A DNA stretch of 64,000 nt. It comes from Pantanalinema sp. GBBB05 (GTDB taxonomy: Bacteria; Cyanobacteriota; Cyanobacteriia; Leptolyngbyales; Leptolyngbyaceae). The translations under genes and the position numbers were made by a program. The stretch spans positions 62,001-126,000 of the forward strand of contig VRZD01000005.1 in assembly GCA_016743235.1 (NCBI GenBank). The letters are read 5' to 3'. Shown here piece by piece: positions 24,646 through 32,259 of this stretch (positions within the stretch are counted from its first letter, which is position 1; each line of letters begins with the position of its first letter). The notes under the pieces were generated by a model. The model was not told the origin of the DNA, ran no database searches, and saw only the letters and a program-made list of their open reading frames with translations.

Positions 24646-26463
24646 CTAGACTAACAACTCTCCAGTTTCCTGAAGTGAATGTAAGCGATGGTAGATGCCG
24701 CCATGCTCGAGGAGTGCTTCATGGTTGCCGACTTCCACAATCCGACCATTTTCTAGCACGACAATTTTGTCGGCCTCTCGGACTGTACTTAAGCGGTGAG
24801 CAATGATGATTAACGTGCGAGTCCCTAGAATCGATCGCATGGCTAGTTGAATTGCCCGCTCCGATTCATAATCCAGGCTAGAAGTGGCTTCATCAAATAC
24901 CAGGACATCCGGTTCGGTGATTAAAGCTCGGGCAATCCCGATGCGCTGCCGTTGTCCACCGGAAAGCCGTACTCCTCGCTCCCCAACGATCGTGGTGTAC
25001 CCCTGAGGCATCTGCTGAATGAACTCATCAGCCTGAGCAACTCGACAAGCTGCCCGCACTTGTTCTACGGTCGCCTGGGGATTGCCGTAGGTCAGGTTTG
25101 ATAGCAGAGTGCCATTGAAAATATCCACTTCCTGGTGCACGATCGCCAGCCGTTTACGGTAAGCCGTGATATCCAAGCGTCGAATGTCCTGCCCATCCAT
25201 GAGGATACTACCTTGATGAGGTTCAAAGTAACGGAACAGTAGTTTTACCAAGGTGGATTTTCCTGATCCCGATCGTCCTACGAGTGCCACGGTTTGGTAG
25301 GGTTCAATCAATAGATTGATATCTTGCAAAACTGGACGATCGACCTGGTAGCCGAAGGTTACATGGGAAAATTCCACCTTGCCTGTGAACTGATAGATCG
25401 GCGCACTAGCCGGATCAACGACCAGGTTACCTGCATCTTGCCCAGCTGGTAGTTGCATAAACTCATGAAAGCGCATCATGGCAGCATAGCGACGGGCAAA
25501 CACTTCTGCGAGTTGACAAATCGGATCGACTTCGGCATAAGCCATGCTGGAAACCGTCAGGGTCGTAATAAAGTGCCCCAGAGAAATATTGCCCCGAGTC
25601 GTTTCCCATAACGTCCATGCCAGGACGATAAATACACAGCTCTGGACGATCGTCCGTTCCCACATACCTAACTTGACGTAGCCCAAGTGAATACGGTAGT
25701 CCAACACCTTGAACTCGCGATCGAGCCGTTGTTGATGGCGAACTAATTCCTGGGCTTCCGTTGCAAAAGCTTTCACCGTTTTGATGTTGGTAATGATTTC
25801 GGAAGTGCGGCTTTCGGTGTCCTCCATATACTTATCTAATCGTTCTTCTTGAGTAGCCAGTTGCTTTAATCCCAACAGGCTGTAGCCCAAAATTAGGATG
25901 AACGAGACACAAAACAGTAGGGCAATCCGCCATTCAATCAACCAGATCACCACAAAAATGCCAATCACTCGAAAGAGTTTGGGAATCAGTTGACCGGTTA
26001 CTTCAGGATAGGTCCAGGTATGGTTTGATAAGCCCTTGGCAACGCGAGCCGCAATTCGTCCAGGATTATTTTCGTCGTAGAATTCTAACGGTAAGGTCAA
26101 CACTTTCTCTAACGCCTTTCTGGCATAATCTCGGCGGGCACGGAACGCCGTATCCCAGTTAAACCAGGGACCTAACCAGGGTTGTAAAGGGGCGCGACCC
26201 ACAGAGGCGAGACCGATAAAACCCAGCAAGATGATCAGAGCAAGCGAGTTGCTAGGGGGTTGCCCGAGCGCGTGAGCCAGACTAGTAATTACCGCTTGGA
26301 CTGGAGCATCAAGGGGTTGTTGAGATAAGAGGTTGAGAATTTGCCCGATCGCATAGGGATTAAATAGATCGATAATCTCAAACAGGCTCATCATGGCAAC
26401 ACTGAACACCGAAATCAGCCAGTAGTTACGGTAATAACGGACAATATCCTGAAATTTCGCCAT
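24646..26463 (-). CDS. ABC exporter half-transporter (permease-ATPase)
   Basis: A 605-residue fusion of a six-helix type IV exporter membrane domain (about 15-320) and an ATPase domain (about 365-600). The ATPase is complete: Walker A GRSGSGKST, signature LSGGQRQR, Walker B VLVFDEATSSLD and the switch histidine in IIIAHRLS. It should work as a homodimer or with another half-transporter to export lipids, peptides or drugs; the substrate cannot be told from sequence. It converges with psbA and shares its terminator. Confidence 0.9.
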   Translation of the reverse strand: MAKFQDIVRYYRNYWLISVFSVAMMSLFEIIDLFNPYAIGQILNLLSQQPLDAPVQAVITSLAHALGQPPSNSLALIILLGFIGLASVGRAPLQPWLGPWFNWDTAFRARRDYARKALEKVLTLPLEFYDENNPGRIAARVAKGLSNHTWTYPEVTGQLIPKLFRVIGIFVVIWLIEWRIALLFCVSFILILGYSLLGLKQLATQEERLDKYMEDTESRTSEIITNIKTVKAFATEAQELVRHQQRLDREFKVLDYRIHLGYVKLGMWERTIVQSCVFIVLAWTLWETTRGNISLGHFITTLTVSSMAYAEVDPICQLAEVFARRYAAMMRFHEFMQLPAGQDAGNLVVDPASAPIYQFTGKVEFSHVTFGYQVDRPVLQDINLLIEPYQTVALVGRSGSGKSTLVKLLFRYFEPHQGSILMDGQDIRRLDITAYRKRLAIVHQEVDIFNGTLLSNLTYGNPQATVEQVRAACRVAQADEFIQQMPQGYTTIVGERGVRLSGGQRQRIGIARALITEPDVLVFDEATSSLDYESERAIQLAMRSILGTRTLIIIAHRLSTVREADKIVVLENGRIVEVGNHEALLEHGGIYHRLHSLQETGELLV

Positions 26464-27075
26464 GATTCCTCCCTGAAATAATGGTGATGACAGGTCATGA
26501 GCTATCTTTTGTGCTACAGAAGTAGTATTGTATTACAAATACAAATTCCTACGGCAAATTTCGTAGAGAAGGTCTGTTGACCTACCGTACGCTCAAGACA
26601 AGGTCCAGGAGTATGCACTCCCTTGTGGCATAGACCGTAAACTGACTGGATGAGGGAACTTCCTATGCTGCCCTACGTCGATCGGCTTAATCAGTACCGG
26701 GTATTTCAGCTCAGTTTTGTACAGTCTTAGTAAAGACGCTTTAACAAGTCTAGGCATCCAGCTAAAAATTCGATAGCTTTCACATAGGGAAAATTCCCCT
26801 TCAGAACCGGTGATTCCCCTTTGGGGCCGATTGCAGTCGTGACTCAAGCCAATAGCAACTTTTCTATAATCACTAAAATGTAAATAAAAGTTCTACCTTA
26901 GTCAGCTTCATCAAGCGCTGTATTGCGGATTATCGTTGGTAACGCTCTGGTCTTCTTCCTGAATTGCTCAGGATATCTGTGTTGTAAATGAAAGGGTTTT
27001 CTGCCGCCTCGAAGATTTACAGCTTGCCCCAGCTTATTTATTTCAGTTCATTCAGCATCGACCAACGAGGAGGTC
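26464..27075. other. Intergenic region upstream of the PEP-CTERM gene
   Basis: A 612-bp region between divergent genes. An 84-codon minus-strand frame (26593-26847) has no family resemblance and no good ribosome binding site, so I leave it out. A strong GAGGAGG ribosome binding site for the next gene lies at 27067-27073. Confidence 0.4.
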
Positions 27076-27699
27076 ATGGCTAACGCTACACTAACCACCC
27101 TAATTGGAGTCGTAGCAGGAGCAGTTACTCTGAGTCCAGTGATGGATATTGCCCCTGTTCAAGCTGCGACAATCACCTACAACTTTGAAGTGACTGTTAC
27201 TGAGGGAAACTATTTAGGTAAGTACAATGGGAATTTCAGCTTTGATAACTCTGTTTTAACTAACCGTGGCGATGAGACTATCACTCAAGCTAACGGTAAT
27301 CTATCGCTTCTATTCACTTTCCTGAATCAAACCTACACACTTCAGGATGAACTCGAATTTCCCGCCTATCCGGGGGCTTACTTCCGCAACGGTCAATTGC
27401 TGGGGTTAAGCTATTTAGTTGTGCCCCCCAAGTCTAATCCAGGCTTTTTCTTTAATGGGGAGATTTTTTCCCTCGGTCATCGCCTGGATTCACGTAATGT
27501 CTACGAGGGGAATGAATTTGGTTCAGTCACCTATTGGCTGAAGCCACCTGATCCATCGCCCGGTCCGACTCCCACGCCAAACCCTTGTGATGATGGCTCT
27601 TGTGCGGCAGTTCCTGAACCTTCTGACCTCGCGGGTAGTATTGCTTCCCTCGGGTTATTGGGGTTAGGCTTACGGAGGCGCCGGAAGGTAACTCGGTAA
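27076..27699 (+). CDS. PEP-CTERM exported protein
   Basis: A 207-residue protein with a hydrophobic N-terminal signal (about 5-30, ending VQAA), a beta-rich middle with several Asn/Tyr-rich strands, a Pro/Thr linker (PSPGPTPTPNP) and a C-terminal sorting signal: VPEPSDL, a hydrophobic helix, then RRRRK. That tripartite end defines PEP-CTERM proteins, which are cut and anchored or released by an exosortase. Two Cys in CDDGSC precede the motif. No exosortase is encoded in the window. The strong GAGGAGG site supports the ATG at 27076. Confidence 0.85.
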   Translation: MANATLTTLIGVVAGAVTLSPVMDIAPVQAATITYNFEVTVTEGNYLGKYNGNFSFDNSVLTNRGDETITQANGNLSLLFTFLNQTYTLQDELEFPAYPGAYFRNGQLLGLSYLVVPPKSNPGFFFNGEIFSLGHRLDSRNVYEGNEFGSVTYWLKPPDPSPGPTPTPNPCDDGSCAAVPEPSDLAGSIASLGLLGLGLRRRRKVTR

Positions 27700-27739
27700 C
27701 TGCGATCGCGAATAATACCACGATCGGGTTCAGGACAAC

Positions 27740-28168
27740 CTACTCCAGATTCAGGAGAAAGTTTTCGGCATTTTTGCCTGTATCTAACTCAAAAAAACCT
27801 TCCCAGCGGGAATTTGCGCCTTCACACTGTTTGTCAGCATTGGTAAAGGTAAACTTCTCGCTAGAAATGCAAAATTTATGAATCCCTTTCCAGGCATACT
27901 TCCCATTCGTTTCAGCGTAATAGTAGTAATAGCGGTTAGCTAAATCACCTTCTAGTACGGTGCCGCACTGCCCATCCTCTAGGGTGAGCCACCCTTGGGT
28001 CTGCCAGCGATTTTGCTCACCTGGATAGGCAAGGGTAATATGAACCGCACCTCGATTACTGCGGTTACAAAACCCCAACGAGCCTTTTCCTGGCGGAGTA
28101 AAGGCAAGATTTCCTAGCCAAGCGATCGCTAAAGCAACCCCACCTAATAGCATGTAGAACTTGCCCAT
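27740..28168 (-). CDS. DUF1036 exported protein
   Basis: A 142-residue protein with an N-terminal hydrophobic segment (about 5-24) that is a signal peptide or anchor, followed by a DUF1036 domain: GFCNRSN near residue 32, WQTQGWLTLEDGQC in the middle and FCISSEKFTF later. The Cys residues may form disulfides outside the cytoplasm. The function of the family is unknown. It lies 15 nt after the aldose epimerase gene on the same strand. Confidence 0.82.
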   Translation of the reverse strand: MGKFYMLLGGVALAIAWLGNLAFTPPGKGSLGFCNRSNRGAVHITLAYPGEQNRWQTQGWLTLEDGQCGTVLEGDLANRYYYYYAETNGKYAWKGIHKFCISSEKFTFTNADKQCEGANSRWEGFFELDTGKNAENFLLNLE

Positions 28169-28183
28169 AACCGCCTCCGCACC

Positions 28184-29050
28184 TTAGATCAACTCAATTG
28201 TGCAAGTTACACTGGTTTCTAAACTGGCTCCTGGAGCTAGATATAGCAGGCGCTCACCTGTATTAAGAGCATTGCGGGGAGCGGTCCAGGGTTCCAAGCA
28301 GTAGAAATCTTTGCCTTTGACTGTCCAGAAAACCAACGTGGAAAAAGCCGGACTGGAATGCAGGGTTAATCGCCGCGATCGCTGGGTATCCGTTACGGTA
28401 GCAACCTGGCTCGACAACTCTGTAAATGCCACATCAATCTCATCGGCTGACCAATCAAACGCGCCGGAATACGGCTGAGTGGCTTTCGTCCGTTGATCGA
28501 GCCATTCGGTAGCTGGGATCTGAAACTGTAAGGCTGACTTATCCTCGACCCCGAAATAGGGATGAAAGCCGATCGCAAATGGCATCGCTTCAGCCGATTG
28601 GTTTGTGTAGCGCTGGTGGAGAGTTAGTGTATTTGCCTGAAGGACATACGTAAATGCCAGGTGAAAGTCGAATGGGTAAACCGCCCAAGTTTGGAGATTG
28701 CTACTGAGTCCTAACGTCAAACTGAGGCGATCGGTCGCTGTTTGCTCCAGCACCTCCCAGGGTAAATCACGGGCAAAACCATGTTGCTTCAGGGTGTAAG
28801 TTTGACCCTGGTAACTATAGGTGTGATCGGGTAGGTTGCCACAAATCGGAAACAGAATGGGGATACCACCCCGAACCGTTAACTCAGGGTTAGCAAACCG
28901 TTCGGCATCCAGGTAAAGCAATTCCTGCCCCTGCACCTGCCACCGAGTAATTATGCCACCCCGTTCTGGGACAACCTCCAAGAGAGCGTTGACCGCTTCA
29001 TCCTCAAGAATATAGGTAAGATACTGACGCTGTTCAACTGTGATTGCCAT
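28184..29050 (-). CDS. Aldose 1-epimerase / hexose-6-phosphate epimerase-like
   Basis: A 288-residue galactose mutarotase-fold protein. The catalytic His is in IGFHPYFGV and the catalytic Glu is in CLEPWTAPRNAL; RGGIPILFPICGN near residue 60 is the substrate-loop motif typical of YeaD-like glucose-6-phosphate 1-epimerases. It equilibrates alpha and beta anomers; phosphorylated hexose is the more likely substrate. It sits 9 nt after the CapA-like gene and 15 nt before the DUF1036 gene, so all three may share a transcript. Confidence 0.85.
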   Translation of the reverse strand: MAITVEQRQYLTYILEDEAVNALLEVVPERGGIITRWQVQGQELLYLDAERFANPELTVRGGIPILFPICGNLPDHTYSYQGQTYTLKQHGFARDLPWEVLEQTATDRLSLTLGLSSNLQTWAVYPFDFHLAFTYVLQANTLTLHQRYTNQSAEAMPFAIGFHPYFGVEDKSALQFQIPATEWLDQRTKATQPYSGAFDWSADEIDVAFTELSSQVATVTDTQRSRRLTLHSSPAFSTLVFWTVKGKDFYCLEPWTAPRNALNTGERLLYLAPGASLETSVTCTIELI

Positions 29051-29059
29051 AAAGCGACC

Positions 29060-31588
29060 TCACCACCAAGGATTACCTTGCATTGCCACATTGGGGAATA
29101 CCCTTTCCCTATTACTCTCGGTTGCCGCTTGACGCAGTTTCGGTTGCGATCGCACTTTAGCGGGTCGCTCACCCTGGCTCTGAGATGCTGTTATGGGTGG
29201 TTGGGGTATGGGCGATGTAGCCACACTAGAGGCTACATCAGCTTGATAAGGACGAACCGGATAGAAAGTGGAAACTCCTATCTGCACAGCCGCCTCTAAC
29301 GAGACGGGTTGAACCGGCAATTCAGCGGTAGGTGGAGCGGGGTGAGCAGCGACTAAACGGGGTTGCAACATCGATCGGGGTGGCAACTGGGGTCCGGCAG
29401 AGGCTTGTGGTTCACCCAGATCCGACTGACTATCAGGAGCCGTTGGAGCAGCCGGGGCGGATAGCCCTGACTCAGATGTACTGGAGCTGGGAGCAATAGA
29501 TGGAGTAGTGATTGGGGTTCGGTTAGGCGAGTTGGTAAAAGAATTACTGTCAGCAGGTTGCGAGAAGGCAGGCAACTGCGGCTCGGGGGCAGGAACAGGC
29601 GCCGTCGCCGGATCAGGCGATGGGGAGGTAGAACTAGGGGAATGACTAGCATCCGTTGGATCCGTCGCCGGAGAGAGCGTCCCTTGATCAGGGGTTACTC
29701 CAGAATTTGGAGCGGGTGGCGCTGGAGGCAACGGCAAGTTACCAGGATTAGGAGACTGCTCGGAGGGCACGATCGCTTCTGGTGGGCTACCCGTCGGCAT
29801 CACGGGCGTTGATTGCTCCATCGGATTTGTCCCTGGCATCAAAGTCGGTGACGGCTCCAGTAAGCTCGGAGATTCCGAGGGTGCTGAGAACCCCGTAGAC
29901 TGAGTCGGGTCTGTGGGAATCGTGACTTCAGTCGAGCCTGTTGGGGTGGGGTTGGTCAGGGTAGAGTCAAGTGGAGTTGAGGTTGCCGTAGGAGGAGATT
30001 GACCCGGAGCCGGAGGCAAGGTGCGGGCATCCAGCACCATGGCAGTCTGCATCGGTTGCTTAAAGCTGGCAGATAACTGCTCAATTTGCTGAAGAATTTG
30101 ATTCCCCCGATCGCCACTTACCACTTGAGGTTGATAGCCTTTGACCTCTACAGGCAAAAACTCCACCTTCATTTTTTTGTCTTTTAGAGCGACTTTTAAA
30201 ACGGCAGTATCGTAGTCGGTGCGAGAGTTACCACCAAAAATGAAGTTACCCAGTGAGTAGATGATCGGGCGACCTCGGTAAACTTCTGCCCCCTGGAGCA
30301 CATGGGGATGATGACCCACAACGAGATCTGCCCCCTGGTCGATCGTGAAGCGTCCTAGTTCAGTTTGCCAATCCGCCGGATGGGTTGCCAGTTCTTGCCC
30401 CCAGTGGAAGTTGACTACGATCCAATCGACTTGATCTCGGATTGATTTAATGTCCTCGGCAATCCGTTCTTCTTTAATGGAACTAATGCCTGCCTTGTTC
30501 TCTTCCGCCCCGTATTCTTCACCGTAGTACGCCAAATAAGCAATCCGCTGCCCTTTCACATCAAAGATATCGGGACGGCGAGCCTCGGTCAGTTGACTAC
30601 CCGCACCAATATGCTGGATGCCAGCTTTGTCTAAAACCTCCATCGTTTCTTTCAAACCCTCTGCTTGATAATCCATACTGTGGTTGTTGGCGATCGTCAC
30701 GATGTCTACTCCACCTGAAGTCAAAACTTTGACTGCTTCTGGATCAGCTTTGAAATTGAATTGCTTATTAGGCATCGACAGGGTCGATCGCGTCAAGGGG
30801 TTTTCTAAATTCACCATGGCTAGATCCACTTTGCGATATTCGTCCATCTTGGCGAACACCTTGTCGTAATCTTTGCCAATCACTTCTTCAAAATGATCGG
30901 CTAGGGTGACATCCCCACTAAATAACAAGCTGACGGACGGATCACCCGGATCAACCACCTGATTATGTTTAATCACAGGAATAGTTTCTAACGCGGCCCG
31001 AACCGTGTCCGGGCGAGGCGGAATTAAGTTCTGATTCTGGTTCGGCTTGGGCTGGAGGGACGCAGAAGCTCCAGTTTGGTGAATCGGCGCTTTGGCATAG
31101 CCCAAAATTCCCCCAATAATCAGAGCGGCGATCGCTGGACCACTGGTGACAAACGATCGCACCATGCGTAACCGGGTCTTCCGTTTGGAGGCATTCCGAA
31201 TTCGCGATCGCAGGTGTTGATGTTGCCGACGAGCACGATTGGCAGGGGTAACGATGCGAATCGATCGATCCCAAATCATGTCGGAGTCCCCGACAAACCG
31301 TCCGGCAATCCGCACACCTTCGATCAAACTGGAATTGAGGCGACAAATATGGTGGCAAACAAATCGGATCAGATGATCACGCCACTGTTCCGATAAATCG
31401 CCTGGTTCTCCATCCCATTGAAATTCCACCAAAATTTTGAGATAGCCCGGTCGGGGTAACCGGATATACGCTCGCATCCCATAGGGTAATAGCAGGCGAT
31501 TCAGCCAGGCGGCGATCGCTCGCTGGTCACCTCTTCGCGCTAATTCAACAACTGATGGATGCCTCACACGACTGCCCGACTGAACCAT
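29060..31588 (-). CDS. CapA-like metallophosphatase-fold protein with long Pro/Ser/Thr tail
   Basis: An 842-residue protein. An N-terminal cytoplasmic region of about 150 residues contains repeated charged beta-alpha segments. One hydrophobic helix (about 150-165) follows, then a CapA/PGA_cap domain (about 220-475) with FSGDVTL, NLENPLT, IANNHSMDY, NFHWGQEL and VGHHPHVLQG, the metal-site pattern of the calcineurin-like fold. The last 320 residues are low-complexity Pro, Ser and Thr, possibly crossing the cell wall. CapA proteins act in poly-gamma-glutamate capsule export in Bacillus; the role here is unknown. Two small genes follow closely. Confidence 0.85.
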   Translation of the reverse strand: MVQSGSRVRHPSVVELARRGDQRAIAAWLNRLLLPYGMRAYIRLPRPGYLKILVEFQWDGEPGDLSEQWRDHLIRFVCHHICRLNSSLIEGVRIAGRFVGDSDMIWDRSIRIVTPANRARRQHQHLRSRIRNASKRKTRLRMVRSFVTSGPAIAALIIGGILGYAKAPIHQTGASASLQPKPNQNQNLIPPRPDTVRAALETIPVIKHNQVVDPGDPSVSLLFSGDVTLADHFEEVIGKDYDKVFAKMDEYRKVDLAMVNLENPLTRSTLSMPNKQFNFKADPEAVKVLTSGGVDIVTIANNHSMDYQAEGLKETMEVLDKAGIQHIGAGSQLTEARRPDIFDVKGQRIAYLAYYGEEYGAEENKAGISSIKEERIAEDIKSIRDQVDWIVVNFHWGQELATHPADWQTELGRFTIDQGADLVVGHHPHVLQGAEVYRGRPIIYSLGNFIFGGNSRTDYDTAVLKVALKDKKMKVEFLPVEVKGYQPQVVSGDRGNQILQQIEQLSASFKQPMQTAMVLDARTLPPAPGQSPPTATSTPLDSTLTNPTPTGSTEVTIPTDPTQSTGFSAPSESPSLLEPSPTLMPGTNPMEQSTPVMPTGSPPEAIVPSEQSPNPGNLPLPPAPPAPNSGVTPDQGTLSPATDPTDASHSPSSTSPSPDPATAPVPAPEPQLPAFSQPADSNSFTNSPNRTPITTPSIAPSSSTSESGLSAPAAPTAPDSQSDLGEPQASAGPQLPPRSMLQPRLVAAHPAPPTAELPVQPVSLEAAVQIGVSTFYPVRPYQADVASSVATSPIPQPPITASQSQGERPAKVRSQPKLRQAATESNRERVFPNVAMQGNPWW

Positions 31589-31839
31589 ATCCTCACCTCA
31601 CGCTCCACTGCTGCCAAGCCGCTGTTTGACGGAAATTTGTCACCCTTCACAGCGATCGGGCGGCAATCACAGACTATTAATACCTCAGAATTTTTAGAAT
31701 GACCGACAAATCTGCCAAGGTGAAGTATGAAGAATCACGATTGCTGACGATTCAGGGGCAGTGATGTGATTCACATCACTAGCAACCAGGGTCAGGATCA
31801 CACTTAGCCTTGATCCCCGTCAGTAGGTTACTCCGCCAA
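31589..31839. other. Intergenic region
   Basis: A 251-bp gap between divergent genes. It shows no ORF or repeat of note; GTGATGTGATTCACATCACT at about 31761-31780 is an imperfect palindrome that could be an operator of the CRP type (TGTGAN6TCACA-like). Confidence 0.35.
31761..31780. promoter_or_regulatory. Palindrome resembling a CRP/SYCRP1 site
   Basis: The segment AGTGATGTGATTCACATCAC is a near-perfect dyad with TGATGTGA and TCACATCA arms, meeting the general TGTGA/TCACA form of CRP-family operators, though without the usual 6-bp spacer. It lies about 60-80 bp upstream of the 31840 start. Assignment to a regulator is inference. Confidence 0.35.
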
Positions 31840-32094
31840 ATGGCTGATAGTAGAAGCAACCGTCACAATAGGGACACAGGTGCCATGATGATCCGCACCC
31901 TTGTACAGTCAGCCCTCCAAACGGGATATCTCAGTGTGGAATCTGAAGGATTAATTCGTCAGGTTCTCACCATCAGGGGCTACAAATCTACTGACATGGA
32001 AGCATTACAACAACTTTATGAAGCACTCAAAGCTGGAACCATTCGGCGGGAGGCACAGAACAGAATTCAGATGCCCCCCTTAGGAATTACTTAA
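31840..32094 (+). CDS. Small helical cyanobacterial protein
   Basis: About 84 residues from the ATG at 31840; a TTG at 31810 and an ATG near 31885 are alternatives. The conserved part starts at IRTLVQSALQTGYLS and ends LKAGTIRRE. It is all-helical with no signal, and it resembles the 21377-21580 product in helix lengths and in the final L-x-AG-x-hydrophobic-R. No function is known. It is followed by an inverted-repeat region. Confidence 0.62.
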   Translation: MADSRSNRHNRDTGAMMIRTLVQSALQTGYLSVESEGLIRQVLTIRGYKSTDMEALQQLYEALKAGTIRREAQNRIQMPPLGIT

Positions 32095-32144
32095 GCGTTA
32101 GCTCTAAGTACCCACAAGCCTGACCATTCATGACAAAGCATTGT

Positions 32145-32253
32145 GGTTCTCCGGAGTCAAGCTCTTTAGGAATGAAATTGATGGATGAAACTAATCTTGA
32201 GGGCATCCTGAGATTAGATATGTCCTCGGCTTCATTCATTACTCCGGAGAACC
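32145..32253. repeat. Inverted repeat overlapping the M48 gene ribosome binding site
   Basis: GGTTCTCCGGAGT (32145-32157) and ACTCCGGAGAACC (32241-32253) are perfect 13-bp inverted copies. Between them CTAATCT and AGATTAG form a second, inner stem around TGAGGGCATCCTG. The right arm contains GGAG at 32246-32249, 10 nt before the ATG of the next gene, so folding of the RNA would hide the ribosome binding site. Alternatively the 109-bp unit is a miniature inverted-repeat element; I see no clear target duplication. Confidence 0.7.
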
Positions 32254-32259
32254 TTAGTA

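Noticed and set aside
26593..26847. 84-codon minus-strand frame in the gap before the PEP-CTERM gene
   Set aside because: No start signal and no recognisable protein features.
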